DNA from: an uncultured Prevotella sp.
GTDB taxonomy: Bacteria > Bacteroidota > Bacteroidia > Bacteroidales > Bacteroidaceae
Assembly: GCA_900554835.1 (NCBI GenBank)
Contig: USJD01000116.1
Coordinates: 1 to 11,209, forward strand
Direction of reading: 5' to 3'
Length of the DNA: 11,209 nucleotides
Shown: piece after piece, positions 1 through 7,903 of the stretch
Numbering within the stretch: position 1 is the first letter of the stretch
Layout of the letters: the number at the start of each line of letters is the position of its first letter
Made by a program: the position numbers and the translations under genes
The notes under the pieces: model-generated
Seen by the model: the letters and a program-made list of their open reading frames with translations, nothing else
Database searches by the model: none
What the model was told of the DNA's origin: nothing

Positions 1-216
1 GGCAAGAAGTTTGATTCCAGCCGTGGCGGTACGCCGTTCGCCATGCGATTGAGCGACCTGATTGATGGCTGGATTGTTGCCATGCAGCAGATGCACGTGG
101 GCGACCAGTGGGAACTTTACATCCCAGCCGAGATGGGCTACGGCAAGTTCTCGCAGCCGGGCATCCCAGGCGGTTCTACCCTGATATTCGAAGTAGAACT
201 GCTGGGAGTGGGATAA
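1..216 (+). CDS. FKBP-type peptidyl-prolyl cis-trans isomerase, C-terminal fragment (5' end outside window)
   Basis: Frame 1 is open from the first base to a TAA at 214-216 and gives the last 71 residues of an FKBP domain. Seen in order: a G-K-K-F-D-S-S strand near the start, the F-A-M-R-L ... I-D-G-W segment that forms the floor of the ligand pocket, the M-x-x-G-D-x-W-E-L-Y-I-P strand, a Y-G-K turn, and the closing I-P-G-G-S-T-L-I-F-E-V-E-L-L strand. These are the standard pocket positions of the family (Asp, Trp, Ile, Tyr). FKBPs catalyse cis-trans isomerisation of Xaa-Pro bonds during folding. In Bacteroidota many are exported, but the N-terminus is missing here, so location cannot be judged. 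The gene converges on the barrel gene, with 51 bases between the stops and no clear terminator in them. Confidence 0.9.
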   Translation, partial: GKKFDSSRGGTPFAMRLSDLIDGWIVAMQQMHVGDQWELYIPAEMGYGKFSQPGIPGGSTLIFEVELLGVG

Positions 217-267
217 CCCGGATACTTGAAATTATAAAGATCATTAAGATAAGAGAGTCTTGTCCGG

Positions 268-2460
268 CTATAGTCGGTTCAATTCATCTTCCGCACTGTT
301 CATGCCGTTGTATCTTCCCTTGCGCTTGTTGAATTTCCAGGTTACGGTCAACTTGTAGCTCCATAGCTTGTAATCCTCAGTCTGGGAGAAGTCAACGGCA
401 TGCTCGTGGGTTCGCTCCTTGAAGAGCTGCTGATGGAAGAGGTCATTGGCACTGAAGGCAACCTGTAATCTGCCGTCCATCCACGATTTGTTGGCACCAA
501 GACTCCAGTTCTGAGTGGGGCTGAACTTCGTTTTGCCCACTTGTCCTCCGTTGTCAAAACTGTAGGAGAGCGACAGCTGATAGTCGTTTGGCAGCGTGAA
601 GTAATTGTCAAATGATGCATTCCAAGTTGCTCCGTTATAGCTGATTAGCTCTCCATGATCATTTACGGAGAAGCGCTGGTAAGTGATGCTTGCATTGACA
701 TTCGGACGCCAGCAGCCGAAGACGTGCCCCCAGTTGAGATAGGCCATGTATTTCTGCATCTTGTTGAAGTTCATGAATGTACTCACGTATCTTACGGGCT
801 TGTCCTCCGGCACTTCATGAATGTACATGATGGAGTGGTCGGTACGGGTGTATCTCAGCATTCCCATGAAATCTTTCCACTGCACGGAGTAGGTCAGACG
901 ATAGGTGTTGACAGGCTGCAGCTTCGGATTGCTGATCTGATACTGAAAGCGCGAGATATAGTAGATGTTCCCGCTGAGCTGACTGAAAGAAGGTCGGGCG
1001 GTGGTAGTGCGGAAGCTGAGCGAGTGATGCCACGATGGTTCGTTGAGAGTGATACCGAACGATGGAAACCACTGGTCGTAATGGCGCTCCATATTGTCGG
1101 GAGATTCCTCCGACAGATTGGTGTATCGGGATGTGAGATGCTCGTATCGGATGCCTGCCCACCAGCTCCATCTGCCAGCTTCACCCTGATATTGCAGGTA
1201 AGCAGCCGTCTTGGTATCATGGTTTTTGTATTCCGTAGTTCCAAGCATATCGGCAGAACTTTCGGTTTTTCCCTTACCTTCCATCAGGCTCCATTCGCCA
1301 CCGAAGTTGATGGAATGTTTGTCAGAGATGAGTTGCTTGACTTCGATTCTTCCACTATAGATATCGTAGTTGGAATTAGAGCGGTTGAGGGTTTCCTGCA
1401 TCTCGCTACCTTCTTTCTCCGTGATAGGCTGGCTGTCAGAATCCTTGTTCCTTGCATAGTCCAGATAAATCTGTGATGAGAAATGCTTCGACCATTTAGC
1501 CAGATGGAAGAGGTTGAAGTGGTGGCTGCGCTGGTGTCCCCATTGCTGGCTCTCCGCATCAAAATACTTCATCTCGCCATCCGCATCAGAAAGCTTCATC
1601 TCGCTATTTGTATCTTCTCCTGCTGGGTTAGGATAGCGATAGTACTGCTGCTGTTTCTCGCTTCTACCGCCATTCAGCCAAAGCCCTTCCCATTGTATTC
1701 CCACTTCGTGCTGCTTGCTGAGCAACCAGTCGAAGTTGAGTTCCGTAGCGTTATAATTTGCCTTGTTCTTGCCATGGCGGTCGGTTCCGAAGAGATATTC
1801 GCCATCTTTGGCTCTTACGAGCGCTTCCTGTGGCTGATGCACATTGTATCGGTTGTCTGTGTAGCCGTAAAATCCTGTGAGCGAAATCTTCTTCGTTACC
1901 CAACCCAGGGTCAATTCCTCGTGGTTGGTGTTCACCTCGCTCAATTTATCATACACCTGCATCTTGCCGAATATACCCTCGTCTGTTCTTCTCGTCAGGA
2001 TTCTCAGTACGGCTCCCGTCGTTGCATCATATTTTGCACCAGGAGTGGTAATGAGTTCTATTTCATCTATCAGCTTCACATCGAGATGAGAGAGTTCGGC
2101 AGAGGTAGCCTTCTTGTCGTTGAGATAGATGGTGGGTGCTCCCAGTCCGTTTATCTCCAGGGTTCCGTCGGCGGTTTGTTTCATACCGGGTATGTGCTTC
2201 AATACATCTTCCAGCGTTGGCTCCTTTGCCAAGGGAGTGTTGCGGATACGGGTAACCAGGGCATCGTTTCTCATCTTGTACATCGGGCGATGACCTGTTA
2301 CGGTTACGGCTTGAATCTCGGCCTCCTTATCAGCTTTGATCGAATCTTTTTCCGTCTGTATTGAGTCTGCGGAAACTCCGGATGTCGGGAATTTCCCGTT
2401 TTGTGCTGTTACACAGGTGGCGGTGGCTAGCATCGCGCATAAAACTGTTTCTTTCTTCAT
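268..2460 (-). CDS. TonB-receptor-like outer membrane beta-barrel protein (OMP_b-brl_3 type)
   Basis: The 730-residue product starts with a type I signal peptide (MKKETVLCAMLATATCVTA, cleavage before Gln20). A short linker with a TonB-box-like E-I-Q-A-V-T-V-T-G follows, then a plug-like domain at roughly 60-160 (P-T-L-E-D-V-L-K-H-I-P-G-M, I-N-G-L-G-A-P-T-I-Y-L-N-D, I-D-E-I-E-L-I-T-T-P-G-A-K-Y-D). The rest is a long run of alternating aromatic strands forming the barrel. The C-terminal K-L-T-V-T-W-K-F-N followed by a short charged tail ending D-E-L-N-R-L is typical of this Bacteroidota family. No N-terminal carboxypeptidase-like domain is visible. The frame extends 23 codons further upstream, but the ATG at 2460 is chosen: it opens the signal peptide, has an AAGGAAG Shine-Dalgarno, and the upstream codons overlap the predicted promoter. 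Substrate unknown. It is transcribed divergently from the histidine kinase operon, which may regulate it. Confidence 0.87.
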   Translation of the reverse strand: MKKETVLCAMLATATCVTAQNGKFPTSGVSADSIQTEKDSIKADKEAEIQAVTVTGHRPMYKMRNDALVTRIRNTPLAKEPTLEDVLKHIPGMKQTADGTLEINGLGAPTIYLNDKKATSAELSHLDVKLIDEIELITTPGAKYDATTGAVLRILTRRTDEGIFGKMQVYDKLSEVNTNHEELTLGWVTKKISLTGFYGYTDNRYNVHQPQEALVRAKDGEYLFGTDRHGKNKANYNATELNFDWLLSKQHEVGIQWEGLWLNGGRSEKQQQYYRYPNPAGEDTNSEMKLSDADGEMKYFDAESQQWGHQRSHHFNLFHLAKWSKHFSSQIYLDYARNKDSDSQPITEKEGSEMQETLNRSNSNYDIYSGRIEVKQLISDKHSINFGGEWSLMEGKGKTESSADMLGTTEYKNHDTKTAAYLQYQGEAGRWSWWAGIRYEHLTSRYTNLSEESPDNMERHYDQWFPSFGITLNEPSWHHSLSFRTTTARPSFSQLSGNIYYISRFQYQISNPKLQPVNTYRLTYSVQWKDFMGMLRYTRTDHSIMYIHEVPEDKPVRYVSTFMNFNKMQKYMAYLNWGHVFGCWRPNVNASITYQRFSVNDHGELISYNGATWNASFDNYFTLPNDYQLSLSYSFDNGGQVGKTKFSPTQNWSLGANKSWMDGRLQVAFSANDLFHQQLFKERTHEHAVDFSQTEDYKLWSYKLTVTWKFNKRKGRYNGMNSAEDELNRL

Positions 2461-2488
2461 TTTCTTCCTTGTTTTTTGTTTTCGTCTG

Positions 2489-2522
2489 CAAAGGAACAGC
2501 TTTTCGGGCTCAAAATCGCAAA
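2489..2522 (-). promoter_or_regulatory. Predicted Bacteroidota promoter of the barrel gene
   Basis: On the minus strand TTTG (2522 to 2519) is followed after 22 bases by TTCCTTTG (2496 to 2489), one base away from the TAnnTTTG -7 consensus. A start point near 2483 would leave a leader of about 23 bases before the ATG at 2460. The -7 match is imperfect, so this is moderate support. Confidence 0.45.
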
Positions 2523-2591
2523 TAATCATTACTGAAACATTACGCTGGCAAAATAATCTTGCTTCACCTTATTATATATAATGAAATCTTC

Positions 2592-2599
2592 GTACCTTT
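2592..2599 (+). promoter_or_regulatory. -7 box of the histidine kinase operon
   Basis: TACCTTTG matches the Bacteroidota TAnnTTTG -7 box exactly. No clear TTTG lies at the usual -33 spacing. It sits downstream of an in-frame ATG at 2581 and 24 bases upstream of the ATG at 2623. A transcript from it would lack the earlier ATG, which supports the later start. Confidence 0.6.
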
Positions 2600-2622
2600 G
2601 CATCGAAAAAAGAAAAAATGAT

Positions 2623-4041
2623 ATGAATAGAAGAATCAAACAAGTCTGGCTGCTCGCCATCCTTTCCTCCTTTCTGCTGATAGGCTTGCAGACCTATTGG
2701 CTCTACAATAGCGTGACCTATTCGATGGGAGAGATGGGGAAGAAAAATGCCGAAAAGGCGGAACAGGCAATAGTCACTTATCAGACAAATATCGGAGCGG
2801 CGGTAAAAGAAAAATCACATATCGGTTATGTCGTCTCGGCATATTTTTCAGACTTCAAGGGTCCCTGTACTACGGTTTGCTCTCCGCTGGATACGGATAC
2901 AATCATTGGTGGAGTGGTGTATCGCAAGCCGGGATTCGGTAATGTGATGGAGAAGAGAGATACTTTCGATTTGCGTGAGACGGATTCCAACAATTCTTTT
3001 GATTGCCTGAATACTTACATCACTTACCAGCTTACCCGCTTTGACAAAGCGCATTTTGATCGTTTCGTCAGTAGGAAACTGGGCAATGATTTCATCGGGG
3101 CAGAGATGAAGACGGGAAAGCATCGCCTTTGGCAGACAAGAATCGTAGAGCCTCCTACCTTGTTTCATCACGAAATGCTGGTGCAAGTGCCTTTCAATCC
3201 TATCCAGTATCAGTCGATGCAGATGAGGATGCAGGTGCCGATGCTGCCCATCCTGAAGGGAATGATGTGGCAGATGATAGGAAGTCTGCTGGTTACCATC
3301 ATGCTTCTCCTGAGCATAGCTTATCTCATCAAGGTGATGCTCCTGCAGAAGAAGGTGGATAAGATGCGAAGCGACTTCGTGCATACGATGATTCACGAGC
3401 TGAAGCGCCCCGTGCAGACGCTGAAGATGTGTGTGTCTGTATTCTCTGCTCAAAAGACAGATGAGAAGGATGAGAATGCCCTCATCATGGAGACGGTAAG
3501 AGAGGAGAGCGATAACCTGACTGCCTATCTCGCCAAACTCCGGGAAGTAATCAGGGCAGAGGAACATATCCCGCTCCAGATAACTTCTTTCGATATCCAT
3601 GCCGCCTTGCAGAATCTAGTGGCTTTTTATCGAAAGAACAGGCAGAAGGAGGTGAATGTTTCGCTCGATTACCAGCGCACTTCCAACCGGATGATGGGAG
3701 ATAGAGACCAGCTTCTGAATGTGGTCAGTAATCTGATGGAGAACTCGGTGAAGTATTCCGGCGACATTGTCAATATCCATGTTGCCTGCCGAGATTCCGG
3801 GAAGGGGGAAGTTATGATTTCAGTATCAGATAATGGAATCGGAATTTCGCCCGATGAACAGCAGAGAGTCTGGACGAAGTTCTATCGCAGCAATGCTTAC
3901 CCGGATATGATGCAGCCAGGCATCGGCTTGGGTTTGAGTTTTGTGGATATGATTGTGAAGGCCCATGGGGGCAGAAAAATGATGCAGAGCGAAGTGGGCA
4001 AGGGAACCAGGATTTCGATTGTCATCCCGCAGCACTCCTGA
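2623..4041 (+). CDS. Membrane-bound sensor histidine kinase
   Basis: This 472-residue sensor kinase has a first membrane helix at about 8-30, an extracytoplasmic domain of about 180 residues, a second helix at about 216-238, then HisKA and HATPase_c domains. Key residues seen: phosphoacceptor His258 in H-E-L-K-R-P, N-box Asn374 in E-N-S-V-K-Y-S, G1 box D-N-G-I-G-I (Asp403), an F-Y-R-S-N F-box and G2 box G-I-G-L-G-L (433-438). All the catalytic parts of an active kinase are present. The sensor domain resembles nothing I can name. It carries C82-x3-C86 and Cys128, which could form a disulfide in the periplasm. It should autophosphorylate and pass phosphate to the regulator encoded 34 bases downstream. 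The start at 2623 is preferred over 2581 because the -7 box lies between them and the membrane helix begins just after it. The family is RprX-like in architecture, but orthology is not shown. Confidence 0.9.
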   Translation: MNRRIKQVWLLAILSSFLLIGLQTYWLYNSVTYSMGEMGKKNAEKAEQAIVTYQTNIGAAVKEKSHIGYVVSAYFSDFKGPCTTVCSPLDTDTIIGGVVYRKPGFGNVMEKRDTFDLRETDSNNSFDCLNTYITYQLTRFDKAHFDRFVSRKLGNDFIGAEMKTGKHRLWQTRIVEPPTLFHHEMLVQVPFNPIQYQSMQMRMQVPMLPILKGMMWQMIGSLLVTIMLLLSIAYLIKVMLLQKKVDKMRSDFVHTMIHELKRPVQTLKMCVSVFSAQKTDEKDENALIMETVREESDNLTAYLAKLREVIRAEEHIPLQITSFDIHAALQNLVAFYRKNRQKEVNVSLDYQRTSNRMMGDRDQLLNVVSNLMENSVKYSGDIVNIHVACRDSGKGEVMISVSDNGIGISPDEQQRVWTKFYRSNAYPDMMQPGIGLGLSFVDMIVKAHGGRKMMQSEVGKGTRISIVIPQHS

Positions 4042-4075
4042 TGCATCCGGTTTAACGCTATAAACAACAGAAAAA

Positions 4076-4762
4076 ATGATCAAGATATTATTTGCAGACG
4101 ATGACTTGAAGTATTCCATGTTGCTGAAGAGTTTCCTGCAGCAGCATGGCTACGACGTGACTTATGCCGGCAATGGCAAGAAGGCATGGGAGCAGTTCCC
4201 GGAGGTGAAGCCCGACCTGGTATTGCTCGACATCAATATGCCGGAGATGGATGGCTATGAGGTGGCTGAGCGCATCAGAGCCATCGACCCGAAGGTGCTT
4301 ATCTTCTTCCTCACCGACCGTACGGAGAAGAACGATCGACTGAAAGGTTTCTCCCTGAAGGCAAACGATTATCTTGCCAAACCCTTCTATCCGGAAGAGT
4401 TGCTGGCAAGAATAGAGGAGCGGTTCTCCATGAATGAGAGTGAGACGATAGAAGAGGAGGTGTATCATTTCGGAGAAACCACCTTCTGCTATAACAACAA
4501 TGAGCTTCGCACCCGTTCCTCTCGTGTGCTCATCACCAGCCGACAAGCCGATATCCTCCGTCTGTTGGCGAAGAATATCGGCAATGTAGTAAGCAAGGAG
4601 ATGATACAGGAGGCGGTGTGGGGTACCGTGAGCTATGCCAACTCCCTGGCTGTGAATGTGCAGATGACGTATCTCCGCCATGCTCTTCAGCATGATGCGA
4701 CCATTAAGATTGAGTCGTTGAAGAAAAAGGGATATGTACTTACTCTCTTATCTGAAGTATAG
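4076..4762 (+). CDS. OmpR-family two-component response regulator
   Basis: The 228-residue product has a receiver domain at about 1-120 and a winged-helix DNA-binding domain at about 128-226. The receiver has its acidic pocket (Asp8, Asp9), phosphoacceptor Asp52 in L-L-D-I-N-M-P, switch Thr80 and invariant Lys102 in K-P-F, so it should be phosphorylatable. The C-terminal part has the OmpR/PhoB features: I-T-S-R-Q-A-D-I-L-R-L-L-A, a recognition-helix region around V-N-V-Q-M-T-Y-L-R, and the wing ending K-K-K-G-Y-V-L. It follows the kinase by 34 bases with no promoter or terminator between, so the two form one operon. There is no obvious Shine-Dalgarno, only an A-rich stretch before the ATG. 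Double stop TAG-TAA. A likely target is the divergent barrel gene or the operon itself; this is inferred from position only. Confidence 0.93.
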   Translation: MIKILFADDDLKYSMLLKSFLQQHGYDVTYAGNGKKAWEQFPEVKPDLVLLDINMPEMDGYEVAERIRAIDPKVLIFFLTDRTEKNDRLKGFSLKANDYLAKPFYPEELLARIEERFSMNESETIEEEVYHFGETTFCYNNNELRTRSSRVLITSRQADILRLLAKNIGNVVSKEMIQEAVWGTVSYANSLAVNVQMTYLRHALQHDATIKIESLKKKGYVLTLLSEV

Positions 4763-4798
4763 TAAATACCTCTTTTATCCGAATTATAAAAAAGTTGA

Positions 4799-4845
4799 CC
4801 CGAAACAGCGGCTATTGCTAGCCATCTGTCTCGGATCTTTTTATT
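4799..4845. terminator. Nested hairpin terminator between convergent operons
   Basis: The outer arms CCGAAACAG (4799-4807) and CTGTCTCGG (4826-4834) pair with one mismatch. Inside them GGCTA and TAGCC (4809-4813, 4818-4822) form a perfect stem with a TTGC loop. On the + strand a T-rich run (4838-4845) follows, ending the kinase/regulator operon. On the minus strand TTTTTT follows six bases after the stem, so it may also end the ppk1-ppx transcript. Confidence 0.8.
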
Positions 4846-4860
4846 TGTGGATGAAGTGGT

Positions 4861-5766
4861 TTATTCTTCAGTTTTTGCCATCATCTTCTCATAGAGTCCA
4901 TCCACGATGGAGTCGGCGAGCGAGATGTTGGGCACCATGATGTTTTCACACTTCAGGTATTCGCATGCCTTGAGGAAGATCTCGGCGGCAGGAATGATGA
5001 CATCGGCACGGTCTTCCTTCAGAGAGAAGGAAATCTCGCGCTCCTCGATGCTCAGGGGCTGCATCATCGAATAGAGACGCTTCAGTTCGGCAAGCGTCAG
5101 GTTCTTGGCGTCCTGCTTGCTGTGGCGTGCCAGTTTATTCAACTTGTTGATGTTGCCACCCGAACCGATGATCTTGATGTCGCCGTATTGCTCGGCATAT
5201 CTCATCAGGTTCTCCTTGAAGAGCTTTTCTGTTTCGGCAGTCACCTTGCCGCTCAGCATTCTCAGGGTACCCATATTATAGGAATAGCTCTCGGCGAGCA
5301 CACCATCGTGGATGATGCTCACCTCGGTGGAACCACCGCCCACATCGATGTAGGCAAAGCTGCCCTCGTTGGAGTCTGTTTTCTCTACCAGGTTGTTGTA
5401 GAGGAGCTGTGCCTCCTCCTGACCCTTGATGATTTCGAGTTTGATGCCGGTTTGCTTCTCTATCTTCTTGAGCACCTTCTTGCCGTTCTCGGCATCGCGC
5501 ATGGCTGATGTGGCACAGGCACGAAATGCCTCTACGTCATTGAGTTTCATGAATTGCTTGAAGCCCTTCATCATGTGGAGCATCATCTTCTCACGCTCCT
5601 TGGAAACCTTTCCCAGGGTGAAAACATCCTTACCCAATCGCAGTGGGATGCGGATGAACATGAGTTTCTTGATGCGGTCTTCCTCTCGGATTGCCTCGGG
5701 ATCGAAGCGCTTGATGAGGAGTCGGGCTCCGTTGGAGCCGATATCAATGGATGCTAAATTCATCAT
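4861..5766 (-). CDS. ppx: Exopolyphosphatase, Ppx/GppA family
   Basis: The 301-residue product has the ASKHA (actin-like) fold of Ppx/GppA phosphatases. Seen: the first phosphate loop D8-I-G-S-N-G-A-R-L-L, the A-C-A-T-S-A-M-R-D segment (83-91), the G-Q-E-E-A-Q-L-L segment with the likely catalytic base at Glu117/118, the second phosphate loop D141-V-G-G-G-S-T-E, and I-G-S-G-G-N-I-N-K-L later on. Members release orthophosphate from polyphosphate ends or hydrolyse pppGpp; sequence alone does not separate the two activities, but adjacency to ppk1 favours polyphosphate. It is the short two-domain form, without the C-terminal HD-like region of the roughly 510-residue E. coli enzyme. Two ATGs stand in tandem. 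The first overlaps the ppk1 stop by one base (TAATG), and no good Shine-Dalgarno precedes it, so translation is probably coupled to ppk1. Cytoplasmic. Confidence 0.9.
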   Translation of the reverse strand: MMNLASIDIGSNGARLLIKRFDPEAIREEDRIKKLMFIRIPLRLGKDVFTLGKVSKEREKMMLHMMKGFKQFMKLNDVEAFRACATSAMRDAENGKKVLKKIEKQTGIKLEIIKGQEEAQLLYNNLVEKTDSNEGSFAYIDVGGGSTEVSIIHDGVLAESYSYNMGTLRMLSGKVTAETEKLFKENLMRYAEQYGDIKIIGSGGNINKLNKLARHSKQDAKNLTLAELKRLYSMMQPLSIEEREISFSLKEDRADVIIPAAEIFLKACEYLKCENIMVPNISLADSIVDGLYEKMMAKTEE

Positions 5767-7838
5767 TATTTATATGCTTTATAAAGTTCTTCCTGACTGC
5801 GGAATGGCTCGCCTTCCACAAATTCGTTGCCGCCCTTGCCATCTACCACTCTGCCGTTCATCGTATCTCTCATACCGTAAGAGATGGTGCGGAGCAGGTC
5901 TGCCTGCATATCCTCGTCATATACCGGGGTGAGCACCTCGATGCGGTTGAGGAGGTTTCTCGGCATCCAGTCGGCAGAACCGATGAAATATCTTGGTTTG
6001 CCGCCATTTGCGACGATGAGGATACGGCTATGCTCCAGGTATCTGTCGATGATGCCCACGCAGTGAATGTTCTCGCTGAGGTTGGCGATGCCCGGCACGA
6101 GCGAACAGTTGCCACGTATCACGATGTCTATCTTCACTCCAGCCTTGGAAGCCTGATAGAGTTTAGCCACCATGTCGGTATCGGTGATGTGGTTGATTTT
6201 CATCTTCACCCAAGCCTCCTTGCCCTCGTTGGCATTCTTGATTTCCGTATCCAGCATTCTGAGGATGCGGCTCTTCATGGAGTTAGGAGAAACGAGCAGT
6301 TCGTTGAAACGGAAAGGCGAGAAAGGACGGTCGATGAAGTCGAAGACCTTCGCCACCTCATTCACGATTTTCGGACGTGCCGTCATCATCAGATAGTCGG
6401 TATATATCTTGGCATTTCCCTCGTGGAAGTTACCCGTTCCGATGCAGGCGATATTGCCCTTCTTGGATTCGATATAGAGCAGTTTGGAGTGAATCTTCAA
6501 TCCCTCCACACCGAAGATGACGTTGACGCCTTCCTCCTGCATACGCTTGCTCCACTTGATGTTGCTCTCCTCGTCGAAGCGAGCCAGGAGCTCTACTACT
6601 GCAGTTACCTTCTTGCCGTTGCGTGCCGCAGTAATCAGGGCCTTCACCACCTTGGAGTCCTTAGCCAGACGGTAGAGTGTAGTCTTGATGGCCTTCACCT
6701 CTGGCTTGACGGCAGCCTCACGCAGTACACGGATGTAGCCGTTGAAACTGTGGTAAGGCACGTGGATATAACGGTCTTTCTGTCTTATCTGTTCGAGGAT
6801 GCTCTCGTTGGAGAGGAACTCCGGTTTCATGATAGGCGTCCACTTCTCATATTTCAGTTCCTTGTGTCCACAGTCAGGGAAAGACATCAGATCCTTGTGG
6901 TTCTGGTATCTTCCGCCCGCAAGCGAAGCATCAAGTTCCTTGGTGTTCAGGCGCTCGCGCAGTTTCTTCTGCAAGTCCTTCGGCATCTCTCGGTCGTAGA
7001 TGACGCGCACCGCCTCGCCCTTCTTACGACTGTTCACACCCAGGGCAATCTTCTCCATCGTACCGAAGTCAGCATCATTGTCCATCTCCATTTCCGCATC
7101 CTTGGTAAACTTGAAGGAATAAGCACGGTAAGAGCTCTCCTTGAAACCGAGGAAAACTAAAGGCAGACAATAGCGGATCACGTCGTCCAGATACATGATG
7201 TTGTCGAATCCGTCGCTTGAAGGAATCTTCACCCAGCGGCCAAACACACGGTCAGGCACCTTCACCACGGCATATTTCTTCTTGCCTTTCTTGTCGTCTT
7301 TCTTTTTCTTACCCTTTTCATCCTCGTCATCATTTTCCATTTCGGTTTTTTCGATGGCGAGGTAGATGCGGTTGTCCTCCAGGGTAGAGAGGTCGTCTAT
7401 CTCGTTGAGCCAGATAGGATTGACAGAGCCGTTGAGTTTGTCGTAGAAGAACTGTGTGAGGAAGTTCTTCTGCTCGTCGTTGAGATTGGTTTCGGTGACA
7501 AGTCTAACCTTGTGAACTTCAAGTTCGCGGAAAACCTGATCCACCGCTTCAGTGTATTCTTTCGAGTAAGATTCATTGAGTTTATTGATCGTTTTGAGAG
7601 ACTTTTTGATTTGCGCTTCCATATCCTTGGTGAGGTTGCGGTCGATCATACGGTTGAGCGAAGCCACGCGCACACGGAAGAACTCATCGAGGTTGTTGGA
7701 ATAAATGCCGAGGAAGGAGAGACGTTCGAGCAATGGAACAAATTCCTTCTTGGCTTCCTGCAGAATGCGGTGGTTGAAGTACATCCAACTCACGTCGCGT
7801 TCTACGTATGCTTTTTTAATAATTTCTTCTTTGGTCAT
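5766..7838 (-). CDS. ppk1: Polyphosphate kinase 1
   Basis: At 690 residues this matches the family length (688 in E. coli). PPK1 reversibly moves the gamma phosphate of ATP onto inorganic polyphosphate. The N domain opens with E-R-D-V-S-W-M-Y-F-N-H-R-I-L and has N-N-L-D-E-F-F-R-V-R-V, both family signatures. The head domain follows, then two phospholipase-D-like C domains. The autophosphorylated histidine is His450 in G-L-K-I-H-S-K-L, and the second catalytic histidine is His603 in L-E-H-S-R-I; both are present, as is G-S-A-D-W-M-P-R-N. It looks fully active. One oddity is a low-complexity Lys/Asp insertion at residues 166-189. AGAAG precedes the ATG closely. It lies 65 bases after the lysine-rich LRR gene with no promoter or terminator seen between, and overlaps ppx by one base. 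Soluble or membrane-associated in other bacteria. Confidence 0.96.
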   Translation of the reverse strand: MTKEEIIKKAYVERDVSWMYFNHRILQEAKKEFVPLLERLSFLGIYSNNLDEFFRVRVASLNRMIDRNLTKDMEAQIKKSLKTINKLNESYSKEYTEAVDQVFRELEVHKVRLVTETNLNDEQKNFLTQFFYDKLNGSVNPIWLNEIDDLSTLEDNRIYLAIEKTEMENDDEDEKGKKKKDDKKGKKKYAVVKVPDRVFGRWVKIPSSDGFDNIMYLDDVIRYCLPLVFLGFKESSYRAYSFKFTKDAEMEMDNDADFGTMEKIALGVNSRKKGEAVRVIYDREMPKDLQKKLRERLNTKELDASLAGGRYQNHKDLMSFPDCGHKELKYEKWTPIMKPEFLSNESILEQIRQKDRYIHVPYHSFNGYIRVLREAAVKPEVKAIKTTLYRLAKDSKVVKALITAARNGKKVTAVVELLARFDEESNIKWSKRMQEEGVNVIFGVEGLKIHSKLLYIESKKGNIACIGTGNFHEGNAKIYTDYLMMTARPKIVNEVAKVFDFIDRPFSPFRFNELLVSPNSMKSRILRMLDTEIKNANEGKEAWVKMKINHITDTDMVAKLYQASKAGVKIDIVIRGNCSLVPGIANLSENIHCVGIIDRYLEHSRILIVANGGKPRYFIGSADWMPRNLLNRIEVLTPVYDEDMQADLLRTISYGMRDTMNGRVVDGKGGNEFVEGEPFRSQEELYKAYK

Positions 7839-7903
7839 AATCTTCTAAGTCGATATAAAATTTTATGAGTCTGTGCGTGATAATCACGTTAGTGAGAGAA
7901 ATG

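Noticed and set aside
217..267. CCGGA...TCCGG inverted ends between the FKBP and barrel genes as a terminator
   Set aside because: Only 5 bp pair, the loop is about 40 bases and there is no T-run on either strand.
655..2364. Long + strand frames (655-1476, 1483-2364) antisense to the barrel gene
   Set aside because: No domain pattern or start signals; the minus-strand frame gives a complete signal peptide, plug and barrel.
2403..2460. Lipoprotein signal in the barrel gene (Cys16 near the cleavage site)
   Set aside because: The residues before the cysteine (T-A-T) do not fit a lipobox, and the family uses ordinary signal peptidase I cleavage.
4076..4762. Naming the regulator and kinase RprY/RprX
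   Set aside because: Domain architecture matches, but the receiver and wing sequences differ clearly from RprY as I remember it, so orthology is not supported.
5751..7160. A 469-codon open frame on the + strand, antisense to ppk1
   Set aside because: The minus-strand frame has every PPK1 signature including both catalytic histidines; the antisense product has no recognisable domain and is a by-product of ppk1 codon use.
7860..7900. CGTGA-TAA-TCACG hairpin between the LRR gene and ppk1 as a terminator
   Set aside because: The stem is only 5 bp and no T-run follows, so it should not separate ppk1 from the LRR gene.
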